64,000 bases of DNA, taken from NCBI RefSeq assembly GCF_009695905.1, contig NZ_VUNA01000003.1:1-64000 (forward strand). Direction: 5' to 3'. How positions within the stretch are numbered: the stretch's first letter is position 1; every line of letters begins with the position of its first letter. The DNA comes from Mogibacterium kristiansenii (GTDB lineage: Bacteria; Bacillota; Clostridia; Peptostreptococcales; Anaerovoracaceae). Below, one piece after another: positions 23,425 to 33,060 of this stretch. The notes beneath the pieces were generated by a model. That model ran no database searches. It was given only the letters and a program-made list of their open reading frames with translations, and had not been told where the DNA came from. Made by a program: the position numbers and the translations under genes.

Positions 23425-25056
23425 CTACACAGTTTCCGAGTCAAAAACGTACAGATTCATTCCATCCGTTATCATTGCACTCTTTCGGTTGCACAGCGCA
23501 CCCACGACGCCAATTCCGTTCAGGAAATCACCCATCCGGTTGTTCTCAAGAACTTCCAGATTGTTCACTTGGGCTTTGACGGTGTCTTTATTCGCATCCC
23601 GCAGAACATCCCCGGCGTCCAGCAGCAGTTCGTCCACCGGACCTTTTTCGATTACCGGAATGCTTCGGATGGCTTTGCCCAGCGTATCGGCGGTTTTGCC
23701 GATGCCGCCCACCATTTTATTCCCGACGGAACTTCTTTGATAAGATGCAATCTGCGCGCGGCACTCCCGGAACAGCGCATCATAGTCTTCCGCAATGCGA
23801 GTGATTTTGTTGCGGCAGCTGTCGATAGACCCTTCCACAAAATCTTTTCGCAGAACGGTATCTAAGAATGTGCTGTACGCATACAGATAGCAGGCCAGCT
23901 GATACTCGGCAAAACTCGTCGTAATGGAACCCACATATTTGCGGACGTCCTTTTGCGAATGAAAGGTCTTTTTCTCCTTTACGGCCGTTTCGATTCTCGT
24001 TTTGTAGAATTCAATGTCTTGTCTCGCGTCCCGCTGAATTTCCTGTACCGTGTGATTTTTGATCTTGCAGAAATCCGCATCGTTCCCTTTTCGCTTGAAA
24101 TCTTCCATGATTTCCGCAAGGGTTTGCAGATTGCCCCGCTGCTTCGCCTGCTTGTCGGTTTCCAGGAACCGGAGCACCTCATCGATGCTGCTCTGGATTC
24201 CATCCAGCTTCTTGTTAATTTCCATCAGTGCCACGGCTACCGCCATCATTGTGGGATCTATTGACTTAATGGAAGTTATTATATTTTCCATAGGGACTTC
24301 TCCGATTGGCTTGAACCTCATCCGTGAATCAATGCCTTTCTCTCCCATAATATTGCCCACCGTAGCACCACTTTCATTGATAGACAATCTCCCATTGGCA
24401 CCTTCCGGCCAAATTCCCACAAACAAATTCTCCATCTTTATCTCACTGGTGACCGTTGTGACGGTTGTACGGGCGGCTTCCGACATCTGCGAAAAAGCGG
24501 TCCCCAACAACGCAAGATTTGATATCGGAATCTTCTTGGCCTTGTTCAGTGCGCGTTCAGAGATTTCTTCTACAGCAAAACTGTCTGAAAAATCCATTGC
24601 GTTTACTACATTGATAATTTTCGAGTCGATATCCCTTGGTGTCTCTGTCTTCTTCGTATCCATGTCCAATTCTTCCCGAATCTGTTCAATCAGGGTGATA
24701 TCCGCCGGCAGCCAGTCCACGCTGTCCAGCGTCTCCTTGGTCAGCCATTTTGCATCCTCTGCTTCTTTCAGCACCAAGTCTCCAGACAGGATTTCGCACC
24801 AGAAACAGTCCATGCTCAGATGGAACGTCGGATAATCGTATTCGATCCGATCAATCAGTTTTCCCACAGAAATCTCGGTATCCAACTCTTCCCGAATTTC
24901 CCGTACCAAAGCCTCTTCCGCTGTTTCGCCCGGCTCGATTTTTCCGCCGGGGAATTCCCAGCCATCCTTAAATTCTCCATATCCCCGCTGAGTCGCGAAC
25001 ACCCGCTCGCCGTCCCGGATTACCGCTGCCACAACGGATATTGTTTTTTTATTCAT
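23425..25056 (-). CDS. NUDIX hydrolase fused to a ~410-residue helical domain
   Basis: A 543-residue protein. Residues 1-130 are a complete MutT-like NUDIX domain. The Nudix box runs from Gly38 through Glu44, Arg52-Glu53 and the Glu-Glu at 56-57, preceded by WEFPGGK. This part alone equals a full-length (d)NTP pyrophosphohydrolase. Residues 135-543 are a largely helical domain of unknown family with segments such as NKKLDGIQSSIDEVLRFLE (coiled-coil-like), DARQDIEFYKTRIETAVKEK and GGIGKTADTLGKAIRSIP. The gene follows the PLD-helicase gene by 10 bp and has its own AGGAG. Both look more AT-rich than neighbouring housekeeping genes, suggesting acquisition as a unit. A role in anti-phage defence or nucleotide surveillance is inferred. 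Confidence 0.8.
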   Translation of the reverse strand: MNKKTISVVAAVIRDGERVFATQRGYGEFKDGWEFPGGKIEPGETAEEALVREIREELDTEISVGKLIDRIEYDYPTFHLSMDCFWCEILSGDLVLKEAEDAKWLTKETLDSVDWLPADITLIEQIREELDMDTKKTETPRDIDSKIINVVNAMDFSDSFAVEEISERALNKAKKIPISNLALLGTAFSQMSEAARTTVTTVTSEIKMENLFVGIWPEGANGRLSINESGATVGNIMGEKGIDSRMRFKPIGEVPMENIITSIKSIDPTMMAVAVALMEINKKLDGIQSSIDEVLRFLETDKQAKQRGNLQTLAEIMEDFKRKGNDADFCKIKNHTVQEIQRDARQDIEFYKTRIETAVKEKKTFHSQKDVRKYVGSITTSFAEYQLACYLYAYSTFLDTVLRKDFVEGSIDSCRNKITRIAEDYDALFRECRAQIASYQRSSVGNKMVGGIGKTADTLGKAIRSIPVIEKGPVDELLLDAGDVLRDANKDTVKAQVNNLEVLENNRMGDFLNGIGVVGALCNRKSAMITDGMNLYVFDSETV

Positions 25057-25066
25057 GATTTCTCCT

Positions 25067-28030
25067 TTACACCGTTTCCTCTACGATGTACTCATAGATA
25101 TCGTCCCGCACCGGCCGATCCAACCGATAGTTGATTTCAAACGCATCGCGTTTGGACTGCGCCATCTGAATCGGCTGCGGATCGCCCTCTGCATAGATCT
25201 CGCCCAAGAAGTAGAACTCCTTCGCTTCGTTATCATTTTTGTCTTTCCGAATAAAAAGAAAAATACGATTGTCTTGATCTTCCGCGGTTCGTTTATAAAT
25301 ATGATCGGCATCGCTGGAATTTATCTTTCGCGGGCGCTTCGACAATGCGATCAAATGATCCGGCGTAACAAATCGGTCTTCGTATGCAATCGCATCTTCC
25401 GCTTTATCGTAATTGATGAATACCGGAAGGGTTTTCGTTCGCTTATCATAAAAATAGCCACCGATATTCTGCGCAGTCAGGTTTTGCTCCCAGTTCAGAA
25501 GACGGCATACATCTTCGTAGGTATATTTTGCGTATAGCTGAAACGCCGTATCCTTGTATCGATTTCCGTATTCTCGATAACTGCGCTCGATACCAAAATC
25601 CACCAGTTCGGTAACTGCGGAGCGGAATTCCGGGTGAGAAAGCAATTGATGGAATTCCGACGCAATTTCATAGTTTTCTTTGTCCTCCTTTAAAAAAACA
25701 CAGGCTGTAAATTTCTTTTGATCTTCATTTCTTGCGAATTCGTTTGTTAAATTTCGCAGCACGGAATGAGTTACCACATCCTGCACATCTGTTTTGTACC
25801 GGATTTTCATAAATTTCTTGTAGTACTGCTGAATTCGCGGTTCATTTTCCAACAACCCCTTTAAGACAATCAATTCATCAATTCGCTTTCCCTTTGCCAG
25901 TTTCCGGGAAATGAACTGCAGAATCTCCTCTTCTTTCGCACTCATCTCCGTCGTGTAATCCGCCTCGTACTTCTTGAGAAATTCGTGATAGGATCCCAGC
26001 TTATCGAAGAATTTCGTTACATCAATGGTTCCGTAATCATAGAAATCCTTCAGCTTTGGAATCCGCCCCAGCTTCTGTTTTAAGTTGCTGTACGCTTCCT
26101 TCAATGTTTTCAGATCATTGGTTGACGCGGAATCGATTGCCTGATAGATTCTTTTTTTCGAAATCTCATCAAAGTGAATGGTGGAACTTCCCGGAATCAC
26201 CCTGGCCCCTTCGCTGACATACCGACGCATCGTATCCTTGTTGTAGGACCGGTCGCCCGACAACGCAATCGGAATCATGAAATTGTTTTTATAATTTCCA
26301 ATGAAGTCCAATATCACCACGAACTCCTTATCATCCGACTTTCTCAGGCCTCTGCCCAGCTGCTGCACGAATACGATTGGTGATTGGGTCGGGCGCAGCA
26401 TCACCACCTGGTTCACCTCCGGGATATCCACACCTTCGTTGAAGATATCCACCGTGAACACGTAGTCCAGGTAATCCTCTCGAGTATCGCTCACCAGCCG
26501 ATCGATCACTTCTTCTCGCACCGCCTGAGAATCATCTCCCGACAGCATCCGGGCGCGATAACCATGCTGACAGAATTTCCGAGCCAGTTCTTCGCCCTCA
26601 TCCTTCCGACTGCAGAACACCAAGCCTTTCACCCGGTCCCCGCTGTAGCCAAAATATTCCACCTGTTTCAGAATATAATCTACGCGCTCATCGCTCACCA
26701 GCTTGACAAAATTCCGAAGGCCGGATTCATCGTCAAATGTTTCTCCATCGATTTCCAAATCCGTAATGCCGAAATAGTGAAACGGGCACAGCAAATTCTC
26801 TTCCAGTGCCTGCTGCAGTCGAATTTCATAGGCAATATTGTAGTCATACAAATCAAAGATATCGAAATTGTCCGTTCGCTCCGGACTCGCAGTCATACCC
26901 AGCAGGAACTGAGGTTTAAAGTACTCCAAAATCCGCTGGTAGCTTTCCGCACCGGCGCGATGCGTCTCGTCGATACAGATAAAATCAAATTCCTCCGGTC
27001 TGAACTTCTCCAACACGTCCTCTTTGGACATCATCTGCATGGTGGAAAAGAGATAGTCCGCATCGTAATCCTTTTCATTTCCGGACAATAAGCCATACCG
27101 AATTGGACTTCCGTCCGGCTTGTATTTTCCCAATACTCGCTGATAACTCTTCAGCGCCTGTTTCGCAATTTGTTCCCGGTGCACCATAAAGAGGGCTTTC
27201 CCCGGCGCCGCATCTCGCATCGCGAATGCGGAGGCGTAGGTTTTTCCGGTACCCGTGGCAGAGATCAGCAGTGCTCGATTCTCTCCTTCTTCCCGAAGCT
27301 TCTGCAGATTCTGGATGAAGTTCAGCTGCATCGAATTTGGTTTTAGCTGATATCCCAACAAATCGATGGCCTTCCCTTGGGTCGCCACCTTCTTCTGCTT
27401 CTGAATCTCCCTGTACAGCAGTTCATATTTATCAATAAAATCTTCGAAACTCCGCGTCCGCTCCGAGGTCCACAGCTGCTGGAATTCCTGACGGATTTCG
27501 GTAAGGAACTCGCCTTGCTCGGTGGATACCATTTTGGTATTCCACTCCCGGTTCCGTGTCAGCGCCCCTAAAGTCATATTGGAGCTGCCCACAATTACCC
27601 GGTACATTTCATCTTTCCGGAAAAGATAACCCTTGGTATGAAAACCTTCCGATTCATCGTCCGTGACATACATTCTAATTTCCAGATTCTGCAGCTTTGA
27701 CAGACGGCGAAGGGCTTTCGGATCGCTGAAATTGAGATAATTTGTGGTCAGAATCTTTCCCGGAATATTTCGGTGTTCTAATTCCTTGAACGTTTGCATA
27801 AAAGGCTCAATTCCGCTGTTGGTAATGAACGCCACGCTGATGGCGAATTCATCGCACCGCAGAAGTTCGCTCTCAATCGCGGACAGCACTTTCTTCCCCT
27901 CTGCCGCATTGTTCGACAAGAATTCCGGCCGATATGCCAGATTCGAATTGTATTCTCCATCGATAAAAGCAGTGCGAAAGCCTTTGCGCAGCTCTTCTAT
28001 ACTTGAATTTCGATTCTCATTCTTTTGCAT
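25067..28030 (-). CDS. PLD nuclease-superfamily 2 helicase-DUF3427 protein
   Basis: A 987-residue protein with three parts. Residues about 40-190 are a phospholipase D-type nuclease domain with one HxK motif (HTKGYLF near 127, VGSSNMT near 143). About 230-590 is a DEAD/DEAH-like superfamily 2 helicase: Walker A ATGTGKTYA (about 256), IDETH (about 352), LGMTASPERTD, and motif VI QQLGRGLRKSD (about 555). The C-terminal ~390 residues correspond to DUF3427, found with such helicases. It would act on nucleic acid in an ATP-dependent way. It is co-transcribed with the NUDIX-fusion gene. Similar helicase/NUDIX neighbours occur in other bacteria and are suspected of defence. ATG at 28030 has GAGGAG upstream. 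Confidence 0.88.
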   Translation of the reverse strand: MQKNENRNSSIEELRKGFRTAFIDGEYNSNLAYRPEFLSNNAAEGKKVLSAIESELLRCDEFAISVAFITNSGIEPFMQTFKELEHRNIPGKILTTNYLNFSDPKALRRLSKLQNLEIRMYVTDDESEGFHTKGYLFRKDEMYRVIVGSSNMTLGALTRNREWNTKMVSTEQGEFLTEIRQEFQQLWTSERTRSFEDFIDKYELLYREIQKQKKVATQGKAIDLLGYQLKPNSMQLNFIQNLQKLREEGENRALLISATGTGKTYASAFAMRDAAPGKALFMVHREQIAKQALKSYQRVLGKYKPDGSPIRYGLLSGNEKDYDADYLFSTMQMMSKEDVLEKFRPEEFDFICIDETHRAGAESYQRILEYFKPQFLLGMTASPERTDNFDIFDLYDYNIAYEIRLQQALEENLLCPFHYFGITDLEIDGETFDDESGLRNFVKLVSDERVDYILKQVEYFGYSGDRVKGLVFCSRKDEGEELARKFCQHGYRARMLSGDDSQAVREEVIDRLVSDTREDYLDYVFTVDIFNEGVDIPEVNQVVMLRPTQSPIVFVQQLGRGLRKSDDKEFVVILDFIGNYKNNFMIPIALSGDRSYNKDTMRRYVSEGARVIPGSSTIHFDEISKKRIYQAIDSASTNDLKTLKEAYSNLKQKLGRIPKLKDFYDYGTIDVTKFFDKLGSYHEFLKKYEADYTTEMSAKEEEILQFISRKLAKGKRIDELIVLKGLLENEPRIQQYYKKFMKIRYKTDVQDVVTHSVLRNLTNEFARNEDQKKFTACVFLKEDKENYEIASEFHQLLSHPEFRSAVTELVDFGIERSYREYGNRYKDTAFQLYAKYTYEDVCRLLNWEQNLTAQNIGGYFYDKRTKTLPVFINYDKAEDAIAYEDRFVTPDHLIALSKRPRKINSSDADHIYKRTAEDQDNRIFLFIRKDKNDNEAKEFYFLGEIYAEGDPQPIQMAQSKRDAFEINYRLDRPVRDDIYEYIVEETV

Positions 28031-28079
28031 ATATTACGCTGCTCCTCTGTTCAAATATTTTTTACGGTTATACAGGGTT

Positions 28080-28109
28080 ATTATATCACAGCGCCGGTAA
28101 TGCGCTCAA
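28080..28109 (-). promoter_or_regulatory. Promoter of the helicase-NUDIX operon
   Basis: On the minus strand, TTGAGC (28104-28109) and an extended TGATATAAT (TATAAT at 28080-28085) are 18 bp apart. A single palindromic cassette (28126-28183) lies immediately upstream of the -35. Confidence 0.65.
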
Positions 28110-28125
28110 GAAAGGTCTGTTTCCT

Positions 28126-28183
28126 CATGTTGGCGTGACTCGACGAAGAATCAAGGCTTTGCGGGCAGCAAGGCGCCAACATG
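28126..28183. repeat. Single D-type palindromic cassette
   Basis: The perfect 10-bp arms CATGTTGGCG/CGCCAACATG flank a core containing GACGAAGAATCAAGGCTTTGC and GGG. The core matches those of the A and B arrays, but the arms are unique in this window. Confidence 0.75.
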
Positions 28184-28229
28184 ACCTCTCACCGTCTGCA
28201 AAGCCGTCTAACCAATACACCCAAAAAGA

Positions 28230-28267
28230 CAGATTCCCACACCTTTCGTGTGGGAATCTGCCTTTTT
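28230..28267 (-). terminator. Bidirectional terminator after the DUF853 gene
   Basis: The perfect 13-bp stem CAGATTCCCACAC/GTGTGGGAATCTG has loop CTTTC and T-runs on both sides. It lies 28 bp past the stop of the HerA-like ATPase gene. Confidence 0.9.
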
Positions 28268-28294
28268 GCACCTATGTTTTTGCACCTATAACTT

Positions 28295-29890
28295 CTATTT
28301 CTTCGACTGATTCTGCAGTACCCCCAGCAGGCCCCGGGTCAGGACACTGGCCCCCACGGCCAGCAGCTCGGCTTCAATCCGATCCGCTCTGCGGCGGGCA
28401 TCGGCTTCCGCTTTTTCCTGTTGGCGCTCCTTCTTGCGAAGGGCCTGATCCTCCAGCTTCTGTTGGCGGCGCCGCTCCTCATCTTCTAATTTCTGAAGGC
28501 GTTTTTTCGCCGCCTCTTCCTCCTTCAGGCGCTGCTTCTCTGCCACCGCTTCCTCTTTTTCTCGGATTTTGCGGTCGGCCTCCTCCTCCGCGGCGGTCTC
28601 TGCTTTTACCGCCTCTGCAGTCAACACCTCGTAGGCGGACTCGATGTCCACGTAGTCATCGTATTTCTCCATGCCGTCGTGCAACATGGCTTTGGAACGG
28701 AACATGGGATCCGGCGGCGCCATGGAGCTCTGGGGACAGAAGATTTTCGTACGCTCCACAATCGTCGGCACGCCCTCTTCATCCAGGAAGGAGGTCAGCG
28801 CTTCCCCCACGCCCAGCTCCAGGATGGCATCCTCCGTCTTGAATTCCGGATTGGCACGGAAAGTCTGAGCGGCGGTACGCACCGCCTTCAGTTCCGCCGG
28901 CGTGTAGGCGCGCAGGGCATGCTGCACCCGGTTGGAAAGCTGAGCCAGCACAGTATCCGGAATATCACTCGGGCTCTGGGTCACGAAATACACCCCCACA
29001 CCCCGGGAGCGAATCAGCTTCACCGTCTGTTCGATTTTCTGCAGCAGCACCTTCGGCACATCTCGGAACAGCGTGTGCGCCTCATCGAAGAAAAATACCA
29101 GGCGCGGCTTGTCCAGGTCGCCGGATTCCGGCAGACTTTCGAACAGCTCCGACAGCAGCCACAGAAGGAAAGTGGCGTACAGCGTCGGATTCTGCACCAG
29201 TTTCACCGAGTCCAGCACGTTAATCATGCCCCGGCCCTCGGCATCAGTGCGGATCCAATCCTGAATATCCAGGGCCGGCTCTCCGAAGAACAGGTCGCCG
29301 CCCTGCTGCTCCAGAGGCAGCAATGCCCGCAAGATGGCCGCCACCGACTGAGGCGTAATGTTTCCGTAGGTCATCATGTATTCCGAGCGGTGCTCGCTCA
29401 CGTAGTTCAGCATGACTCGCAGATCCTTCAGGTCGGTCAGCAGAAGGCCCTTGTCATCGGCGATGCGGAACACGATGTGAAGGATGCCTTCCTGCACATC
29501 TGTCAGACCCAGAATCCGGCTGAGAAGCTCCGGCCCCATCTCGCTGACGGTGACCCGGATGGGGTGACCGCCCTCCTGATAGATATCCCAGAAGGTGGTA
29601 GGATATTCCCGGTAAGTAAAAGTCTCCCGAAGGCCGAAACGGTCGATGCGCTTCTCCATATCCTCCGTGCTCTGCCCCGGTGCACAGATGCCCGCCACAT
29701 CTCCTTTTACATCGCACATGAACACCGGCACGCCCGCATCGGAAAAGGATTCCGCCATCACCTTCATGGTGACCGTCTTGCCGGTACCGCTGGCGCCGGA
29801 AATCAGCCCGTGGCGGTTGCACATTTTCAGCACCATTTCCACCCGCTTGTCCCCCGCCAGGCCCATATATATTCTTCCATTCTCGTACAT
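28295..29890 (-). CDS. HerA-like ATPase, DUF853 family
   Basis: A 531-residue ATPase. Walker A is SGASGTGKTVT (about residues 31-41), followed by FMCDVKGDVAG. Walker B is LVFFFDEAHTLF (about 264-275), with VKLIRSRGVGVYFVTQSPSDIPD after it. About 425-510 is a very charged Glu/Arg/Lys coiled coil. DUF853 (YjgR-type) proteins are related to HerA/FtsK-type DNA translocases, but their role is undefined. It is followed by a terminator and is transcribed alone. It lies next to the helicase operon, but there is no sign that the two form one system. Confidence 0.85.
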   Translation of the reverse strand: MYENGRIYMGLAGDKRVEMVLKMCNRHGLISGASGTGKTVTMKVMAESFSDAGVPVFMCDVKGDVAGICAPGQSTEDMEKRIDRFGLRETFTYREYPTTFWDIYQEGGHPIRVTVSEMGPELLSRILGLTDVQEGILHIVFRIADDKGLLLTDLKDLRVMLNYVSEHRSEYMMTYGNITPQSVAAILRALLPLEQQGGDLFFGEPALDIQDWIRTDAEGRGMINVLDSVKLVQNPTLYATFLLWLLSELFESLPESGDLDKPRLVFFFDEAHTLFRDVPKVLLQKIEQTVKLIRSRGVGVYFVTQSPSDIPDTVLAQLSNRVQHALRAYTPAELKAVRTAAQTFRANPEFKTEDAILELGVGEALTSFLDEEGVPTIVERTKIFCPQSSMAPPDPMFRSKAMLHDGMEKYDDYVDIESAYEVLTAEAVKAETAAEEEADRKIREKEEAVAEKQRLKEEEAAKKRLQKLEDEERRRQQKLEDQALRKKERQQEKAEADARRRADRIEAELLAVGASVLTRGLLGVLQNQSKK

Positions 29891-29962
29891 AACGTCATCC
29901 TCCGTCTTTCGTCAATGCTTCTTTTCATCATTATACGTGCTCCCTCGAATCGGCGCAACAGA

Positions 29963-30006
29963 AAACGAGCAGCGCCCCGTATGGAGTCGCCGCTCGTTGT
30001 TTTTGC
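29963..30006 (-). terminator. Terminator of the trkA-trkH operon
   Basis: AACGAGCAGCG pairs imperfectly with CGCCGCTCGTT, with TTTT on the minus-strand side and GTTTTTG on the plus-strand side. Confidence 0.7.
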
Positions 30007-30012
30007 CGTATT

Positions 30013-31479
30013 CTACGCTTTCTTGTAGGTGCTGTAGGCCAGCATGGTGAGGATCGGGTAGATCTCCAGACGGCCCAGCAGCATATCGATGCACATGACG
30101 ATTTTCGAGAAATCGCCGTACGCCGAGAAGTTGGACATCGGTCCCACCGCATCGAAGCCCGGTCCGATGTTGTTAAAGGTGGCCATTACCGCCGAGAAAT
30201 TGGTGGTCATGGAGAATTCCTTCGGGTCCAGGGACACCAGCAGGAAACTGACGATAATGATGAACACGTACAGTGCCAGGTAAGCCTGAACGTGCTGAAT
30301 GGTCTTCTCGCTGACCCGCTCTCCGTCAATCCGCACGGTCCGAATTTCCTCCGGATGGAATACGTTGTGGAGGTTTCGTCTGGCGGATTTGAATAAAATC
30401 AAAATTCGAGAAACCTTGATGCCGCCGCCGGTACTGCCGGCGCAGGCGCCCACGAACATCAGGCAGATCAGGATGGCCTGGGAGAAATCCGGCCACAGGT
30501 TGAAGTCCGCGGTGGAAAAACCCGTGGTGGTGATGATGGATGCCACCTGGAAGGCCGCATCCCGCACGTTCTTGCCCAGCGGATGCGTGCTTCCGGAACG
30601 CATCAGGTTGGCCGCGATACCGGCGATGCTGGCGAACACGATGAACAGGTACACCCTCAGTTCTTCTCCTTTAATTGCCTCTTTGAACCGCTTGTGGGCC
30701 ATCATGTAGTACACGCTGAAGTTGATGCCGAACAGCAGCATGAACACCGTGGTAATCCACTGGGCCATCGGCGTGTATTCCGCACATCCGGAGTTCAGTA
30801 CCGCAAAACCTCCGGTTCCGGCGGTTCCGAATGCGATGCAGAAGGAATCGAAAGGCTTCATTCCCGAAAGAAGAAGCAGCACGATGTTGATTACGGTGAG
30901 AACCACGTAGATTCGATACAGGGCCGTGGCCGTATCCCGCATTCTCGGGACCATTTTGTTCACGGAAGGTCCCGGCGATTCCGCCCGCAGAAGGTGAAGG
31001 GAATATCCCTCGCCTTTGTGAGCCGAAGGAATGATGGCCAGGAAGAACACCAGCACGCCCATTCCGCCAATCCAGTGGCTGTAGGACCGCCAGAAAAGCA
31101 ATCCCTTGCCCAGGCCCTCCACATCCGACACCACCGACGCTCCCGTGGTGGTGAAACCGGAAATAATCTCGAACAGGGCATCCACAAATCCCGGAATTCG
31201 TCCGGACAGATAGAAAGGCAGTGCCCCGACGATACTCAAAAGAATCCAGGCAAAAGCGGTTACCAGCATTCCCTCTTTGGCGTAGAAATTCATCCGGCGC
31301 CGCACGGAGCCGGCATACATCAACAAGGACATGGCGCCGGCCGTCGCCATGGCGCCGATGAATCCGATAACGGCCATCTGATCCCCCGTGTAGATGGCAA
31401 CTCCCAGGGCCGGTGTCATGCACCCGATCTCGATGACGAGAATCCAGGCGCACACCCGCATCATTATCTTATAATTCAT
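30013..31479 (-). CDS. trkH: Potassium uptake channel subunit TrkH
   Basis: A 488-residue polytopic membrane protein of the Trk/Ktr/HKT superfamily. Four pore-loop regions can be seen, including FTTTGASVVSDVEGLGKGLLF, FGTAGTGGFAVLN, ITTTGFSTADFNLW and ATFNNIGPGFDAVG, each with the filter glycine. With TrkA it imports K+. The ATG at 31479 overlaps the trkA stop by 11 bp, and the AGGAGG and GAGGAAAAGG upstream lie inside trkA; a TTG form 24 bases longer is less likely. Terminator at 29963. Confidence 0.95.
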   Translation of the reverse strand: MNYKIMMRVCAWILVIEIGCMTPALGVAIYTGDQMAVIGFIGAMATAGAMSLLMYAGSVRRRMNFYAKEGMLVTAFAWILLSIVGALPFYLSGRIPGFVDALFEIISGFTTTGASVVSDVEGLGKGLLFWRSYSHWIGGMGVLVFFLAIIPSAHKGEGYSLHLLRAESPGPSVNKMVPRMRDTATALYRIYVVLTVINIVLLLLSGMKPFDSFCIAFGTAGTGGFAVLNSGCAEYTPMAQWITTVFMLLFGINFSVYYMMAHKRFKEAIKGEELRVYLFIVFASIAGIAANLMRSGSTHPLGKNVRDAAFQVASIITTTGFSTADFNLWPDFSQAILICLMFVGACAGSTGGGIKVSRILILFKSARRNLHNVFHPEEIRTVRIDGERVSEKTIQHVQAYLALYVFIIIVSFLLVSLDPKEFSMTTNFSAVMATFNNIGPGFDAVGPMSNFSAYGDFSKIVMCIDMLLGRLEIYPILTMLAYSTYKKA

Positions 31480-32854
31480 CCTTTTCCTCTTTATCCTCCT
31501 CAAAAATATCGTTCAGCTGTATATTCGGCATGGATCCGTTGGATACCACGATTACACGGTCTCCCGGCTGGAAGTAGCTGTTTCCGCCCGGGAACTCGAT
31601 CTTCCGGTCCCTCGTGATGGTGGCCAGAAGAATGTTCTTTTTAAATTCAATATCCTTCAGCGGTTCATTGCAATGCAAGGTGTCCTCGTTCACCTTGAAC
31701 TCGTACGCCTGCGCTCTTCCGCCGGCGATGGAGTGCAAGGTCTCCGCTGCATCGGATCCGTTCTGCATGGCCCGCACGTATCGAAGAATAGTATTGCCGC
31801 AAAGAATCTTCGGCGTGATGACGCTGCCCACCGGCATGTTGGCAATCAGGGAAAGATTCTCTCCCCGGCCCAGCTTGGTGACCACCTTCGGCACCTTCAG
31901 CTCGTTGGCGTACAGAGACGTAATGACGTTCAGTTCGTCCATTCCGGTCATGGAGATAAAAGCATCTGCTTTCTCAATGTGTTCCCGGTCCAGCACCGAC
32001 TCTTTGGAGGCATCCCCCTGAATGATGGTGGCGTCGTGGAGACGGTCTGCCAGGTACTCACAACGGTCTCTCCGCTGCTCGATAATCTTCACGCCGATGC
32101 GGTCGTCCTCCAGCCGTTTGGCCAGGTAGTAGGTAATCCGTCCGCCGCCGGTAATGGTGACGTTCCGAATGCGCTTGGTGACGATGTTCAAGTTGTGCAG
32201 CAGTGTGGTGAGGTTGCTGGCGGAAGCGGTGACGTACACGTGATCTCCCTCCTGTAAAACAAATTCACCGGAAGGAATGATGACCTCGTCCCGGCGAGCC
32301 ACAACGCATACCAGAATCTGGCATTTCACGATATCCGCAATCTTGTACAGCGGCTTGTCGCAAATCGGGCTGCCGGCGGTAACGTGCAGTTCCACCAGGT
32401 CTACCAGTCCGTTGACGAATTCTTCCCGGCTCAGGAATCCCGGGTACCGAAGGAGACTGATGATTTCGTGAGCGGTCTGGAATTCCGGATTGACGGTAAG
32501 GGACAGCCCCAGCTGTTCCTCCAACATATCCGTACTTTCCATGTATTCCGGGGAGCGAACCCGGGCGATGGTTGTGATGTCCGGATTCAACCCTTTTGCC
32601 GTAAGACAGGTGAGCAGATTGGTTTCATCTTCACCGGTGGCCGCAATCAACAGATCCGTCTGCTCGATGTTGGCGGCGCGAAGAACGCTCATCGATGCAC
32701 TGTTGCCCTCGATGGACATCACATCATACTGCTCCAAAGCCGCTTCCAAAGCGGCAAAATCCTTATCGATTACCACCAGATCGTGCCCGTCTCTCGTGAG
32801 CTGATCCGCCAGAAGGTTTCCCACCTTACCGGTACCGGCAACAATAATCTTCAT
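31469..32854 (-). CDS. trkA: Potassium uptake regulatory subunit TrkA
   Basis: A 461-residue protein with two RCK modules, each a Rossmann NAD(H)-binding domain plus TrkA-C domain. The first begins KIIVAGTGKVGNLLADQL (residues 2-19). The second begins NVTITGGGRITYYLAKRL (about 232-250). TrkA-C repeats end each half (for example SPICDKPLYKIAD, EPLKDIEFKKNILLATITRD). It gates TrkH in response to nucleotides. The acidic tail (EEDKEEKDEL) overlaps the trkH start. AGGAGG precedes the ATG. Confidence 0.95.
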   Translation of the reverse strand: MKIIVAGTGKVGNLLADQLTRDGHDLVVIDKDFAALEAALEQYDVMSIEGNSASMSVLRAANIEQTDLLIAATGEDETNLLTCLTAKGLNPDITTIARVRSPEYMESTDMLEEQLGLSLTVNPEFQTAHEIISLLRYPGFLSREEFVNGLVDLVELHVTAGSPICDKPLYKIADIVKCQILVCVVARRDEVIIPSGEFVLQEGDHVYVTASASNLTTLLHNLNIVTKRIRNVTITGGGRITYYLAKRLEDDRIGVKIIEQRRDRCEYLADRLHDATIIQGDASKESVLDREHIEKADAFISMTGMDELNVITSLYANELKVPKVVTKLGRGENLSLIANMPVGSVITPKILCGNTILRYVRAMQNGSDAAETLHSIAGGRAQAYEFKVNEDTLHCNEPLKDIEFKKNILLATITRDRKIEFPGGNSYFQPGDRVIVVSNGSMPNIQLNDIFEEDKEEKDEL

Positions 32855-32970
32855 ATTTATATATCCTCCTGAAATAAGTATTCTTTAGGCATACTGTAGA
32901 TGATAACACAAAACCGTGCCGGTAGCGACAAAATTCTCGTAAAATCCTTATTTTTACTGAGTTTTTTCAG

Positions 32971-32999
32971 TTGAAATTCTATGCGATTTAATACATAAT
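32971..32999 (+). promoter_or_regulatory. Promoter of the DUF1015 gene
   Basis: TTGAAA (32971-32976) is 17 bp from CATAAT (32994-32999). The 206-bp divergent space also serves trkA, for which only weak boxes are seen. Confidence 0.65.
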
Positions 33000-33060
33000 A
33001 TATTGTGTGTGAGCAATTTGACGCTCATTGTGATTTCATAACTAACAGGAGGACTTAATT

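Noticed and set aside
28295-29890. HerA-like ATPase as a third member of the helicase-NUDIX defence operon
   Set aside because: It has its own terminator and the helicase operon has its own promoter; the DUF853 family is widespread outside defence loci.
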